64,000 nt of DNA from Catellatospora coxensis (GCF_016862635.1 NZ_BONI01000017.1:62001-126000); one strand, 5' to 3'. Positions 41,918-57,246 are shown, counted from the first letter of the stretch. Made by a program: numbers and translations. Notes: generated from the letters alone by a model not told the origin.

Positions 41918-44014
41918 TCACTCTCCGGTGGCCTTAGCGATGATCTCCTTCGCCACGTTCTGCGGAACCTCGGCGTAGGAGTCGAATACCATGCTGTAGC
42001 TGGCCCGGCCCTGAGTCTTCGACCGCAGGTCGCCGACGTAGCCGAACATCTCGGACAGCGGCACCAGGGCGCGCACGACGCGGGCGCCGCTACGCTCCTC
42101 CATCGCCTGGATGATTCCACGGCGGGAGTTCAGGTCGCCGATGACGTCACCCATGTTGTCCTCGGGGGTGACGACCTCGACTGCCATCATCGGCTCGAGG
42201 ATGGCGGGGTCGGCCTTGCGGGCCGCCTCCTTCAGCGCCATCGAGCCGGCGATCTTGAACGCCATTTCCGACGAGTCGACCTCGTGGTACTTGCCGTCGA
42301 TCAGCGTCAGCTTCACCCCGACCAGCGGGTACCCGGCCAGCACGCCGTACTGCATCGCGTCCTGGGCACCGGCGTCGATCGAAGGGATGTACTCCTTCGG
42401 GATGCGGCCACCGGTGACGGCGTTGACGAACTCGTACTGCGCCGGGGCGTCCAGCGGCAGCGGCTCCAGGCCGATGATGACGCTCGCGTACTGGCCCGAG
42501 CCACCGGTCTGCTTCTTGTGGGTGTACTCGAGCTTGTCCACCGTGCGGCGGATCGTCTCGCGGTACGCCACCTGCGGCTTGCCGACGTTGGCCTCGACGT
42601 TGAACTCGCGCTTCATGCGGTCGACGAGGATCTCCAGGTGGAGCTCGCCCATGCCGGAGATGACCGTCTGACCGGTCTCCTCGTCCAGCTTCACGCGGAA
42701 GGTCGGGTCCTCCTCGGCGAGCTTCTGGATCGCGACGCCCAGCTTCTCCTGGTCGGCCTTCGTCTTCGGCTCGATGGCCACCGAGATGACCGGGTCCGGG
42801 AACGTCATCGACTCCAGGATCACCGGGTGCGCCGGGTCGGACAGCGTGTCACCGGTGGTGGTCTGCTTGAGACCCTGCACCGCGATGATGTCGCCCGCGA
42901 ACGCCTGGGGGCGCTCCTCACGCTTGTTGGCGTGCATCTGGTAGATCTTCCCGACCCGCTCCTTGCGGTCCTTGGTCGAGTTGATCACCGGCGAGCCCGA
43001 GTCGAGCGTGCCCGAGTAGACGCGCACGTAGGTCAGCTTGCCCAGGTGCTTGTCGGTCTGGATCTTGAAGGCCAGGCCGGAGAACGGCTCGCTCGAGTCG
43101 GCGTGCCGCTCGGCCGGGGTCTCCCCGTCCATCAGCGTGCCGTCGATGGCCGGGATGTCCAGCGGCGACGGCAGGAAGTCGACGACCGCGTCCAGCATCG
43201 GCTGCACGCCCTTGTTCTTGAACGCGGAGCCGCAGACGACCGGGTTCAGCTTGCCGGCGATGGTGGCGCGACGGATCGCGGCCTTGAGCTGCTCGACGGT
43301 GAACTCGCCACCCTCGAGGTAGCTCTCCATGATCTCGTCGTCCGCCTCGGAGAGGGTCTCGAGCAGCTTGGTGCGCCACTCGTCGGCCTGCTCCTGCAGG
43401 TTGGCCGGGATCTCCTCGATCGCGTAGTCCTCACCCTTCTGGGTCTCGCCGCGCCAGGTGAGCGCGCGCATGCCCAGCAGGTCCACGACACCGATGTGGT
43501 CGCCCTCGAGACCGATCGGGATCTGCAGCACCAGCGGGGTGGCGTTGAGACGGGTGATCATCATGTCGACGCAGCGGAAGAAGTCCGCACCGGTGCGGTC
43601 CAGCTTGTTGACGAAGCACATACGCGGCACGTTGTACTTGTCGGCCTGGCGCCACACGTTCTCGGTCTGCGGCTCCACACCGGCCACACCGTCGTACACG
43701 GCCACCGCGCCGTCGAGCACGCGCAGCGAACGCTCCACCTCGACGGTGAAGTCGACGTGGCCGGGCGTGTCGATGATCTGGATCGTGTGGCCCTTCCACT
43801 CACACTTGGTAGCAGCGGAGGTGATGGTGATACCACGCTCCTGCTCCTGCTCCATCCAGTCCATGACGGCAGCGCCCTCGTGGACCTCACCGATCTTGTG
43901 CGTGATTCCGGTGTAGAACAGGATCCGCTCGGTGGTGGTGGTCTTACCGGCGTCGATGTGGGCCATGATGCCGATGTTGCGGGTCTTGGCGAGGGCGGCG
44001 TCTGCGGCGGCCAC
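41918..44014 (-). CDS. fusA: Elongation factor G
   Basis: 698 residues, translocation GTPase. G1 [20 protein letters not shown]2/switch [18 protein letters not shown]3 [17 protein letters not shown]4 [11 protein letters not shown], and domain [22 protein letters not shown]. It starts at the GTG at 44014. Normal length for single-copy EF-G. It follows rpsG by 87 bases containing a 10-bp hairpin (44061-44095). Confidence 0.99.
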   Translation of the reverse strand: MAAADAALAKTRNIGIMAHIDAGKTTTTERILFYTGITHKIGEVHEGAAVMDWMEQEQERGITITSAATKCEWKGHTIQIIDTPGHVDFTVEVERSLRVLDGAVAVYDGVAGVEPQTENVWRQADKYNVPRMCFVNKLDRTGADFFRCVDMMITRLNATPLVLQIPIGLEGDHIGVVDLLGMRALTWRGETQKGEDYAIEEIPANLQEQADEWRTKLLETLSEADDEIMESYLEGGEFTVEQLKAAIRRATIAGKLNPVVCGSAFKNKGVQPMLDAVVDFLPSPLDIPAIDGTLMDGETPAERHADSSEPFSGLAFKIQTDKHLGKLTYVRVYSGTLDSGSPVINSTKDRKERVGKIYQMHANKREERPQAFAGDIIAVQGLKQTTTGDTLSDPAHPVILESMTFPDPVISVAIEPKTKADQEKLGVAIQKLAEEDPTFRVKLDEETGQTVISGMGELHLEILVDRMKREFNVEANVGKPQVAYRETIRRTVDKLEYTHKKQTGGSGQYASVIIGLEPLPLDAPAQYEFVNAVTGGRIPKEYIPSIDAGAQDAMQYGVLAGYPLVGVKLTLIDGKYHEVDSSEMAFKIAGSMALKEAARKADPAILEPMMAVEVVTPEDNMGDVIGDLNSRRGIIQAMEERSGARVVRALVPLSEMFGYVGDLRSKTQGRASYSMVFDSYAEVPQNVAKEIIAKATGE

Positions 44015-44060
44015 TTCACGATCCTTTCGGAGTGGGACTCAGTCCCGGAAAGTCAAGGTT

Positions 44061-44095
44061 GTGGAGCCGGAACCGACGGATCGGCCCGGCTCCAC
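44061..44095 (-). other. Hairpin between rpsG and fusA
   Basis: GTGGAGCCGG (44061-44070) pairs with CCGGCTCCAC (44086-44095); an inner CCGA-CGGA-TCGG adds four pairs. A second small stem, GGGACTCAGTCCC, lies at 44034-44046. E. coli regulates this junction through S7, but similarity to that site was not established. Confidence 0.55.
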
Positions 44096-44101
44096 GTTGG
44101 T

Positions 44102-44572
44102 TCACCAGCGGTAGTGCGCGAAGGCCTTGTTGGACTCGGCCATCTTGTGCGTGTCCTCGCGACGCTTGACAGCGGCGCCCAGACCGTTGCTGGCATCGAG
44201 CAGCTCGTTCATGAGGCGCTCGACCATCGTCTTCTCGCGACGGGCGCGGGAGTAGGTCACCAGCCAGCGCAGACCCAGCGTGGTCGCCCGGGCCGGACGG
44301 ACCTCGACCGGAACCTGGTAGGTCGCGCCACCGACACGGCGGCTGCGGACCTCGAGGGTCGGCTTCACGTTGTCCATGGCGCGCTTGAGCGTCACGACGG
44401 GGTCGGTGCCGGTCTTCTCGCGGCAGCCCTCGAGCGCGCCGTACACGACACGCTCGGCCAGCTGGCGCTTGCCGGCCAGCAGGATCTTGTTGACCAGCTG
44501 GGTGACCAGCGGCGAGTTGTACACCGGGTCAGCGGCCAGCGGCCGACGCGGAGCGGGGCCCTTACGAGGCAT
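44102..44572 (-). CDS. rpsG: 30S ribosomal protein S7
   Basis: 156 residues: [80 protein letters not shown], with [20 protein letters not shown] near the C-terminus. It organises the 30S head and the E site. Its ATG shares one base with the rpsL stop (TAATG). Confidence 0.98.
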   Translation of the reverse strand: MPRKGPAPRRPLAADPVYNSPLVTQLVNKILLAGKRQLAERVVYGALEGCREKTGTDPVVTLKRAMDNVKPTLEVRSRRVGGATYQVPVEVRPARATTLGLRWLVTYSRARREKTMVERLMNELLDASNGLGAAVKRREDTHKMAESNKAFAHYRW

Positions 44573-44955
44573 TACTTCTTCCCTTCCTTGACCAGCTTCG
44601 CGCCGTAGCGGCTACGCGCCTGCTTGCGGTTGCGGACACCCTGGGTGTCGAGCGAACCACGAATGATCTTGTACCGCACGCCGGGCAGGTCCTTCACACG
44701 ACCGCCGCGGACGAGCACGATCGAGTGCTCCTGCAGGTTGTGGCCGACACCCGGGATGTACGCGGTGACCTCGATCTGGCTGCTCAGCTTGACGCGAGCG
44801 ACCTTCCGCAGTGCCGAGTTCGGCTTCTTGGGCGTCGTGGTGTACACACGCGTGCACACACCGCGCCGCTGGGGGCTCCCCTTCAGCGCCGGCGTCTTGG
44901 TCTTGCTCGTCTTCGCCTGGCGGCCCTTGCGGACCAGCTGCTGGATTGTGGGCAC
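44572..44955 (-). CDS. rpsL: 30S ribosomal protein S12
   Basis: 127 residues from the GTG at 44955 ([20 protein letters not shown]). Decoding-site loops are wild type: [20 protein letters not shown] and [20 protein letters not shown], so the lysines that mutate in streptomycin resistance are intact. The C-terminal tail (LVKEGKK) is a few residues longer than in Streptomyces as I remember it. First gene of the str operon, with a leader of nearly 300 bases. Confidence 0.98.
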   Translation of the reverse strand: MPTIQQLVRKGRQAKTSKTKTPALKGSPQRRGVCTRVYTTTPKKPNSALRKVARVKLSSQIEVTAYIPGVGHNLQEHSIVLVRGGRVKDLPGVRYKIIRGSLDTQGVRNRKQARSRYGAKLVKEGKK

Positions 44956-45083
44956 CGGTGTTCTCCGCTCCCTTTGCTTCCTCTCCGCGACTTTCTGGTC
45001 GCGGAAACTTATGTGGCCGTGGCCGCGAATGCGGCCCGAACTGCTGCGATCGGCGCCGTCTCGGAGTGATCCAGGACGCGTCC

Positions 45084-45107
45084 CGACCCCCGCGGTCGGG
45101 CGTGTCG
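45084..45107 (-). promoter_or_regulatory. 24-nt hairpin motif in the rpsL leader (identical to rpsJ leader copy)
   Basis: All 24 bases match 40244-40267. Here the stem extends to seven pairs (CCCGACC with GGTCGGG). It lies about 140 bases into the leader and 129 bases before the rpsL GTG. Confidence 0.65.
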
Positions 45108-45121
45108 TCCGGCGCACGGGC

Positions 45122-45149
45122 CCGACGGCTCGATTTCTCGAGCTGTCGG
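45122..45149 (-). promoter_or_regulatory. GAAA-tetraloop hairpin in the rpsL leader
   Basis: On the minus strand CCGACAGCTCGA, loop GAAA, TCGAGCCGTCGG: 11 of 12 positions pair and the loop is a GNRA tetraloop. It precedes the 24-nt motif by 14 bases. Likely part of a structured leader; no known ribosomal-protein binding site was recognised. Confidence 0.5.
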
Positions 45150-45252
45150 AGTCTGTCGTTGTCGTGGTGCTGCGGGCTGCCCGACCATCGGTCGAACTCT
45201 CCCGCGTCGGCGCACGCACGAGGGGCCCGGGCAAGCCCGGGCACGAGGGGAA

Positions 45253-45282
45253 AGAGTACCGAACCGATGGCCCACTGGTCAA
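45253..45282 (-). promoter_or_regulatory. Promoter of the str operon
   Basis: TTGACC (45277-45282), an 18-base spacer, TACTCT (45253-45258) on the minus strand; the best -35 in the ribosomal block. It implies a leader of about 290 bases before rpsL. Confidence 0.7.
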
Positions 45283-45502
45283 AACGGGGTGACCCGACCC
45301 CCCGTCGATGCGAGGCAACCAGTCGTTCCGAGCAACCAGTCCGCCGTCAGTGCGAACTCCGACAGCCAGTCTACCTCTTCGATTCCCCGGCCCCGAACGG
45401 GATACCGCACCGTGAGGTAGCTCGCATGCCAGGACGGTCCGCGCGGCTCCCGAGCTCGCCCGCCGCTCTGCCGGCCGCCGACCGACGGCCACCGTGGGTC
45501 CG

Positions 45503-45575
45503 CCGAAAGTCCGCGGAAGACCCCGGGCGTGCGCGGCCTGCCGAAAGACCGCGGAACCGAGGCCTGCGCGGCCTG
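45503..45575. repeat. Two-copy imperfect direct repeat downstream of a membrane-protein gene
   Basis: Units 45503-45540 and 45541-45575 both begin CCGAAAG(T/A)CCGCGGAA and end TGCGCGGCCTG. They lie just beyond the stop of the gene at 45584. The remaining 45283-45502 shows no gene or clear signal. Confidence 0.5.
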
Positions 45576-45583
45576 CCGCCGGA

Positions 45584-46219
45584 TCAGCCGGCGCTGAGCG
45601 CGATCGCGGTGATCAGGCCGATCGCGGCCAGCACCAGGCCGACCGCGCCGCACACCAGGCCCGCGATGGCGACCCCGCGACCGGTCAGGTTGCCCGCCGC
45701 CAGCCGGATCTGCCGAATCCCCAGCCAACCGAGCAGCACACCCGCCGCCCCGAGCAGGATCGACAGCACCGCGAACGCCCCGGCGACCAGGCCTCCCCAG
45801 CCCTGCTGCGAGCCCGCCAGGCCGAAGCACCACACCACCAGCGAGACGAGGACCGAGCCCACGCCGGCCACCAGCGCACTGGCCGCCACACCCGACGCCG
45901 TCTTCGGCGCACCCAGCACCGCCAGGCCGTACGGCGTCCCCGGCACGATCTCCACCCGTACCGGCGGCGGGTAGTTCACCGGCCGCGGCCCGGCCGCCGG
46001 CTGCCCTGCCGCGGGCGGCGCAGCCGGCGGCTGCACACCCGCCGGGTGCGTCACCGGCCACTGCGGCACCGGAGGCTGCTGGCCTGACGGCGCGGAAGGC
46101 CAGTGCTGCTGCGCAGGCTGCTGCTGCTCACCCGACGGCGCGGGCCAGTGCTGCGCAGGCTGCTGCTCGCCCGACGGCACGGAGGGCCACTGCGGCACCG
46201 GAGGCTGCTGGTAGGTCAC
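45584..46219 (-). CDS. Small membrane protein with Pro/Gln-rich repeats (DUF4190-like)
   Basis: 211 residues. The N-terminal 90 are Pro/Gln/Trp-rich with near-tandem repeats ([19 protein letters not shown], then [20 protein letters not shown]). The C-terminal half has three hydrophobic segments ([60 protein letters not shown]), with the GR-G-AIAGLV-G pattern I associate with DUF4190 proteins. Function unknown. It is one of two unrelated-looking genes wedged between rpoC and rpsL. Confidence 0.7.
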   Translation of the reverse strand: MTYQQPPVPQWPSVPSGEQQPAQHWPAPSGEQQQPAQQHWPSAPSGQQPPVPQWPVTHPAGVQPPAAPPAAGQPAAGPRPVNYPPPVRVEIVPGTPYGLAVLGAPKTASGVAASALVAGVGSVLVSLVVWCFGLAGSQQGWGGLVAGAFAVLSILLGAAGVLLGWLGIRQIRLAAGNLTGRGVAIAGLVCGAVGLVLAAIGLITAIALSAG

Positions 46220-46305
46220 GCCGCCGATCCTGCCACGTCCCGCCCACTCCCCGCCCGCGGTGCCTCAGCCCCACCCATGAGGCGGCAACCGACCACATCT
46301 CTAAC

Positions 46306-46360
46306 GATCATGAAGTTGTGCCTACGACACGCCGCCGACCCGTGCCATAAGTTCATGATC
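46306..46360. repeat. GATCATGAA-type inverted repeat
   Basis: Arms GATCATGAAGTTGTG (46306-46320) and CATAAGTTCATGATC (46346-46360) pair at 13 of 15 positions. It lies between two minus-strand membrane genes, downstream of the one at 46406, and could be its terminator. Confidence 0.5.
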
Positions 46361-46405
46361 AACGCGACGGCGCGACCGCGCGGGCGGGCCGGGGCCGGAA
46401 CCGGG

Positions 46406-46759
46406 TCAGTTGATGGTGGGTGGGAAGTCCTGGGTGCCGAAGTGGACGCCGCGGAGGAACAGCCAGACGGTCAGGGTGAGCAGGCTCAGGGCGGCCAGGG
46501 CCAGGGCGAGCCAGGACAGGCGTTCCGCCCAGCGGACGCGGCCGGCGCCGGTGCGCCAGCCCTCCCCCGCGTGCAGCTCCTCGCGGGCCTGGCGGGCCAG
46601 GACGAGGGCGATCGTGGCGGGCACGATGCCGCCCACGGCCAGGCCGGTGACCGCGGCCAGCAGGCCGAGGCCGAAGGCGGCGGTGGCCTTGGTGTCGGCG
46701 ACCGGCTCGGGATCAGCCGGGTCGCGGGCGGCTGCGGATACGAAAGCGGCGTCCCCCAT
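46406..46759 (-). CDS. Small two- to three-helix membrane protein
   Basis: 117 residues: a short polar N-terminus, TKATAAFGLGLLAAVTGLAV with VGGIVPATIALVLARQAREE (a DUF4190-like half), then LSWLALALAALSLLTLTVWL. Function unknown. The proposed ATG (46759) lies in the loop side of the rpoC terminator and its first codons (GDAA) are the terminator's stem, with no Shine-Dalgarno. The true start may be internal, or expression may depend on rpoC read-through. Confidence 0.6.
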   Translation of the reverse strand: MGDAAFVSAAARDPADPEPVADTKATAAFGLGLLAAVTGLAVGGIVPATIALVLARQAREELHAGEGWRTGAGRVRWAERLSWLALALAALSLLTLTVWLFLRGVHFGTQDFPPTIN

Positions 46760-46787
46760 GCCGTGTAAACGACACGGGGGACGCCGC
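46746..46787 (-). terminator. Terminator of rpoC
   Basis: GCGGCGTCCCCC (46746-46757) and GGGGGACGCCGC (46776-46787), a perfect 12-bp stem, with CGTGT/ACACG adding five inner pairs around AAACG. It lies 16 bases after the rpoC stop. It overlaps the first codons of the gene at 46406-46759. Confidence 0.8.
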
Positions 46788-46802
46788 GATCACTTCAAAC
46801 GC

Positions 46803-50693
<3,891 letters not shown>

Positions 50694-50744
50694 GTTGTAT
50701 GTCCCTCTTTGCTCGTGTCTTCATCAGTGTCAGTTGATGGCGGA

Positions 50745-50780
50745 GGCGTCCTCCACACGCCGGAGCGCGCGGAGGACGCC
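50745..50780 (-). other. Hairpin between rpoB and rpoC
   Basis: GGCGTCCTCC (50745-50754) pairs perfectly with GGAGGACGCC (50771-50780) around 16 bases. The adjoining T-run (CCTTTTA) is on the plus-strand side, so it is not a classic terminator for the rpoB transcript. It may be a processing or pausing element. Confidence 0.5.
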
Positions 50781-50787
50781 TTTTACA

Positions 50788-54219
<3,432 letters not shown>

Positions 54220-54291
54220 GATACGTCCTTCCGAGGACCGGTGGTGCAACGGCCGTTACGCGAGCAGCCCGACAACCCCTGGTCCAGAGCC

Positions 54292-54307
54292 GACGTCAAA
54301 AGACGTC
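54292..54307 (-). promoter_or_regulatory. Leader hairpin of rpoB
   Basis: GACGTC-AAAA-GACGTC, a perfect six-base dyad extended by a flanking GCC/GGC with one bulge. It is about 40 bases downstream of the inferred start of promoter P1 and 70 bases before the rpoB start. Confidence 0.45.
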
Positions 54308-54351
54308 CGGCAATCCGGGCAGGGGGAAGTCGAAGGGCAGCGCAAACTAGC

Positions 54352-54380
54352 ACTGTAGCAGAAGCACAGACCGCTGTCGA
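54352..54380 (-). promoter_or_regulatory. rpoB promoter P1
   Basis: TCGACA (54375-54380), a 17-base spacer, TACAGT (54352-54357) on the minus strand. The -10 is close to the vegetative consensus. The leader would be about 125 bases. Confidence 0.7.
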
Positions 54381-54486
54381 GTCCCCACGGCAGGCTTTCG
54401 CAGAACGTGCTCCAGACCACCTTCAGATCGGTGTCGCCACGCTCTGTACCCCGCCCGCTACGTACTCGGAAGGTCGTGCTGAAGAA

Positions 54487-54515
54487 AGACTGCCTGGCGT
54501 CGCCGTTCACGTCAA
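54487..54515 (-). promoter_or_regulatory. rpoB promoter P2 (candidate)
   Basis: TTGACG (54510-54515), a 17-base spacer, CAGTCT (54487-54492) on the minus strand. A perfect dyad, CAGTGT-CCA-ACACTG (54533-54547), lies just upstream of the -35 and might bind a regulator. No gene occupies 54220-54663. Confidence 0.45.
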
Positions 54516-54586
54516 GACCCGGCGACGGGTTCCAGTGTCCAACACTGCGTCAACTTCGCATCACTACGCGTTTGCCCAGCATGCGT

Positions 54587-54619
54587 GAGGGGCGGACACC
54601 CATGGGATGCCCGCCCCTC
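54587..54619 (-). terminator. Terminator after rplL
   Basis: GAGGGGCGG (54587-54595) pairs with CCGCCCCTC (54611-54619) around 15 bases, 45 bases past the rplL stop. It separates rplJ-rplL from rpoB-rpoC; read-through plus the promoters above would set the polymerase level. Confidence 0.65.
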
Positions 54620-54663
54620 GATGCGGTCACGCTGTCGGCGTAAAGCCCCCGCGTGACCTCAGA

Positions 54664-55050
54664 TCACTTGAGGGTGACCTTGGCGCCCTCGGCCTCGAGC
54701 TTGGCCTTGGCCTTCTCGGCGGTGTCCTTGTTCGCCTTCTCGAGGATGGCCTTCGGCGCGGCCTCGACCACGTCCTTGGCCTCCTTCAGGCCCAGGCCGG
54801 TCAGCTCACGCACGACCTTGATGACCTGGATCTTCTTGCCACCGTCGGACTCGAGGACGACGTCGAACTCGTCCTTCTCCTCGACCTCGACCGGAGCGGC
54901 GCCGCCGCCGGCCGGGCCGGCCATGATGGCAGCCGGGGCGGCGGCCTTCACGTCGAAGGTGGTCTCGAACTCCTTCACGAACTCGGAGAGCTCGATCAGG
55001 GTCATCTCCTTGAAGGCCTCGAGGAGCTCGGTGCTGCTCAGCTTCGCCAT
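54664..55050 (-). CDS. rplL: 50S ribosomal protein L7/L12
   Basis: 128 residues: [20 protein letters not shown] at the N-terminal dimerisation helices, a flexible Ala/Pro hinge ([20 protein letters not shown]), and the C-terminal factor-binding domain [15 protein letters not shown]-like ([40 protein letters not shown]). It recruits EF-G, EF-Tu and IF2. It follows rplJ by 80 bases. Confidence 0.98.
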   Translation of the reverse strand: MAKLSSTELLEAFKEMTLIELSEFVKEFETTFDVKAAAPAAIMAGPAGGGAAPVEVEEKDEFDVVLESDGGKKIQVIKVVRELTGLGLKEAKDVVEAAPKAILEKANKDTAEKAKAKLEAEGAKVTLK

Positions 55051-55130
55051 GTCAGGCGTCCTTTCTTAGCGGGTCTACATGCCGCGGCAGGAGGCCGCGA
55101 GCTGGATGGTTCGGACGACGTCGACGCCGG

Positions 55131-55667
55131 TCAGGCGTCGGCGCCCTCCTTCTCGCGCTTGTCCTGCAGAGCGGCGGCCGTGCGAACGGCCTTCGCCAGC
55201 GGGGCCTGGAACAGCGCCGCAGCGTTGCTCATGCTTGCCTTCATGGCGCCGGCCAGCTTGGCCAGCAGCACCTCGCGGGACTCGAGGTCGGCGAGCTTGG
55301 CGACGTCCGCCGCCGTGATCGCCTTGCCCTCGAAGACGCCGCCCTTGATGACGAGCAGCGGGTTCGCCTTCGCGAACTCCTTCAGGCCCTTCGCCGCCTC
55401 GACGACATCGCCGGAGACGAAGGCGAGCGCGGTAGGACCGGTGAACAGAGCGTCGAGACCGGTCAGACCGGCGTCGGTCGCGGCGCGCTTGGCAAGCGTG
55501 TTCTTGGCGACGGTGTACTCGGCACCGCCCAGCGAACGACGCAGCTCGGTCAGCTGCTTCACGGTCAGGCCGCGGTACTCGGTGAGCACCGTGGCGTTCG
55601 ACTCGCGGAAGCGCTCGGTGAGCTCCGCAACACTGCCGGCCTTGTCGGCACGGATCTTGTCCGCCAT
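55131..55667 (-). CDS. rplJ: 50S ribosomal protein L10
   Basis: 178 residues from the ATG at 55667 ([20 protein letters not shown]), with GAGGAGGGG upstream; an in-frame ATG at 55757 is inside the leader. Core: [40 protein letters not shown]. It anchors L7/L12 dimers on the stalk. In most bacteria L10-L12 represses its own mRNA through a leader site, which fits the structured region upstream. Confidence 0.97.
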   Translation of the reverse strand: MADKIRADKAGSVAELTERFRESNATVLTEYRGLTVKQLTELRRSLGGAEYTVAKNTLAKRAATDAGLTGLDALFTGPTALAFVSGDVVEAAKGLKEFAKANPLLVIKGGVFEGKAITAADVAKLADLESREVLLAKLAGAMKASMSNAAALFQAPLAKAVRTAAALQDKREKEGADA

Positions 55668-55870
55668 GTCCCCTCCTCTCTCGTACTCCAGGCTGGTCTC
55701 GCGGGACCCGGCGTTCGACAGAAGCGGACAAACAAAACGCCCCGGCGCAGGGCGCACGGGGCTTCACACGGCACAGGGCCGCCAGGCTCACCGTTCTTCC
55801 CTGCGCGGGCCGCCCGTGGGTCCGCTCGTTGCCGAGCGACGGGGCCTTCGATCGTCTCCGGATGACTCCG
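55668..55870 (-). promoter_or_regulatory. rplJ leader (L10-leader type) with attenuator hairpin
   Basis: The minus-strand leader is rich in paired segments. At 55739-55762, GCCCCG and CGGGGC close an inner GCGC stem, directly followed by TTTTGTTTG, the only convincing U-rich intrinsic terminator in the ribosomal block. It lies 70 bases before the rplJ start. Known: L10 leaders combine an L10-L12 binding kink-turn with a terminator in many Gram-positives. The kink-turn itself was not resolved by eye. Confidence 0.7.
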
Positions 55871-55962
55871 GATCTGATGACCAGCGGTCTTTGGGTGGAA
55901 CTGTTGCCGGTAACGATACGTGACCTGGCACCGGCCACCAAATCGGGGTGGTGTGAGCTGTC

Positions 55963-55984
55963 TTGTATCAATCGATTGACACAA
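55963..55984 (+). promoter_or_regulatory. GntR operator O1
   Basis: A 22-bp near-perfect palindrome, TTGTATCAAT-CG-ATTGACACAA, one mismatch per arm. Its right arm contains TTGACA (55976-55981), a consensus -35. A likely -10 is TTCACT at 56000-56005. Bound repressor would cover the -35. Confidence 0.75.
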
Positions 55985-56004
55985 GACGCAGCGATGTCGT
56001 TCAC

Positions 56005-56026
56005 TTGTATCAGTTGTCTGATACAA
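56005..56026 (+). promoter_or_regulatory. GntR operator O2
   Basis: A perfect 22-bp palindrome: TTGTATCAG, TTGT, CTGATACAA. Its centre is 42 bp from that of O1, four helical turns, so two dimers would sit on the same DNA face. It lies at the probable transcription start and ends 15 bases before the ATG, with GGGGAGG in between. Confidence 0.78.
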
Positions 56027-56041
56027 CGGGGAGGTCAAAAG

Positions 56042-56776
56042 ATGAACGGAGCCGCCTACGTGCGGTCGGCCGGGGTGGTCCTGGGTGGCGCGCTGGGTCT
56101 GACGGTGGCCAACAGTTCCCTGATCCCGCTCGCCGTGCCCCTGTTCACCGTGTTCGTGCTCGCCGGCGTCGGGGTCAGCGAACTGATGTCGCCTCGGCCG
56201 TCCCGATCGGGGCAGTCGACGGCGCAGCTCACGGCCCGCGACGCCGATGCGTACCTGCCGCCCGGATACCGGGCCCGACTGCGCTGGCTGAGTCTGGCGG
56301 TGCTGGTCACCGTGCCGCCGATCGCCGTACTGATCGGGGCGAGCCCAGCCGCCTGGTCTGGGCAGTTCAGCGCACGCGGCGCCATCGTGCGCCTGGTGCC
56401 CACCGTGGTCTTCCTCGTGGGCTGGTGCCTGATCGCGCGGCAGCTGCTGCGCCGCATCGCCGAGGCAGGCCACGCCGGGCTGGACCCGCAGCACCTCGCC
56501 GCGGACGTGGCATGGCGGCGGCGGGCGTCACGGCTGGTCCTCGGCACCACCGGGGTGCTGCTCTCCGGCACCCTGGCCGGCGCGCTGTTCTGCTACAGCC
56601 AGCGCCACTGGCTGATGTTCCTCGGCGGTTGGGGCTGGTGGATGTTCGGCCTGCTCGTCCTGGCGCTGTCCGCGTTCCTGGTGTTCGCGCACTACCTGCA
56701 CCTGCTGATCGACCCGGGTCCGGCGGGCGTGGTGAGCGTCGGCACGCGGCGGGAGCCGGCCGAGGCCGTGGCGTGA
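56042..56776 (+). CDS. Membrane protein cotranscribed with a GntR regulator
   Basis: 244 residues, unrecognised. Hydrophobic segments: VRSAGVVLGGALGLTVANSS, IPLAVPLFTVFVLAGVGVSE, LSLAVLVTVPPIAVLIGASP, LVPTVVFLVGWCLIARQLL, LVLGTTGVLLSGTLAGALFC and GWWMFGLLVLALSAFLVFAH, so probably six helices. Start at ATG 56042 with GGGGAGG seven bases upstream. It is the first gene of an operon under O1/O2, followed by its probable repressor with a GTGA overlap. By analogy with YtrA-type systems it may respond to cell-envelope stress, but no ABC ATPase accompanies it. Confidence 0.8.
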   Translation: MNGAAYVRSAGVVLGGALGLTVANSSLIPLAVPLFTVFVLAGVGVSELMSPRPSRSGQSTAQLTARDADAYLPPGYRARLRWLSLAVLVTVPPIAVLIGASPAAWSGQFSARGAIVRLVPTVVFLVGWCLIARQLLRRIAEAGHAGLDPQHLAADVAWRRRASRLVLGTTGVLLSGTLAGALFCYSQRHWLMFLGGWGWWMFGLLVLALSAFLVFAHYLHLLIDPGPAGVVSVGTRREPAEAVA

Positions 56777-57153
56777 TCCCCACGATCACCATCCGGCCCG
56801 GCCCCGTGCCGCCGTATGAACAGATACGGGCTCAGGTCGAGGCGCTGATCAACGGCGGGTTGCTGATGGCGGGCCACCGCCTGCCGCCGATCCGGCAGCT
56901 CGCCGCGGACCTGGGCTTGGCGACCGGCACGGTCGCTCGCGCGTACCAGGAACTGGAGGCGGCCGGACTGGTGACGACCCGGCGCGCCGCGGGCACGGTG
57001 GTGGCCGCGCGAACCGCTGAACCGCCGGCGGACCGACGGGGGCCGCTGACACAGGCGGCGCGTGCGTACACCGCCACCGCCCTCACCCTCGGCGCGGACC
57101 TCGACGAGGCTCTCGCCGCAGTCCGCGCAGCGTGGCCCGACCCGACCGGCTGA
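56773..57153 (+). CDS. GntR-family (YtrA-like) transcriptional regulator
   Basis: 126 residues from the GTG at 56773, overlapping the membrane-protein stop; the frame is open upstream but non-homologous. Winged helix: PPYEQIRAQVEALINGGLLM, HRLPPIRQLAADLGLATGTV, ARAYQELEAAGLVTTRRAAG. Only a short C-terminal helical segment of about 50 residues follows, as in the YtrA subfamily, so there is no large ligand domain. It most likely represses its own operon through the two 22-bp palindromes. Confidence 0.88.
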   Translation: MIPTITIRPGPVPPYEQIRAQVEALINGGLLMAGHRLPPIRQLAADLGLATGTVARAYQELEAAGLVTTRRAAGTVVAARTAEPPADRRGPLTQAARAYTATALTLGADLDEALAAVRAAWPDPTG

Positions 57154-57200
57154 CCCCGGCTGACTCGGCCGGGTCGCCGGGCCGCCCGGCGGGCAGGTTG

Positions 57201-57246
57201 GGAAGGGCACCTTCCTTTACATATAGGGATGTGAAGGTGCCCTTCC
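57201..57246. terminator. Second AAGGGCACCTTC hairpin at a convergent junction
   Basis: GGAAGGGCACCTTC (57201-57214) and GAAGGTGCCCTTCC (57233-57246) pair perfectly over 14 bases, with ACAT/ATGT closing further inside. Same core as 21974-22022. It lies between the GntR gene and rplA, which converge. Confidence 0.75.

Noticed and set aside
41864-44608. A 914-codon plus-strand frame opposite fusA and rpsG
   Set aside because: Antisense shadow; it spans two real genes and an intergenic hairpin.
54220-54249. A ten-residue longer rpoB start at ATG 54249
   Set aside because: No homology and a weaker ribosome binding site than the TTG at 54219.
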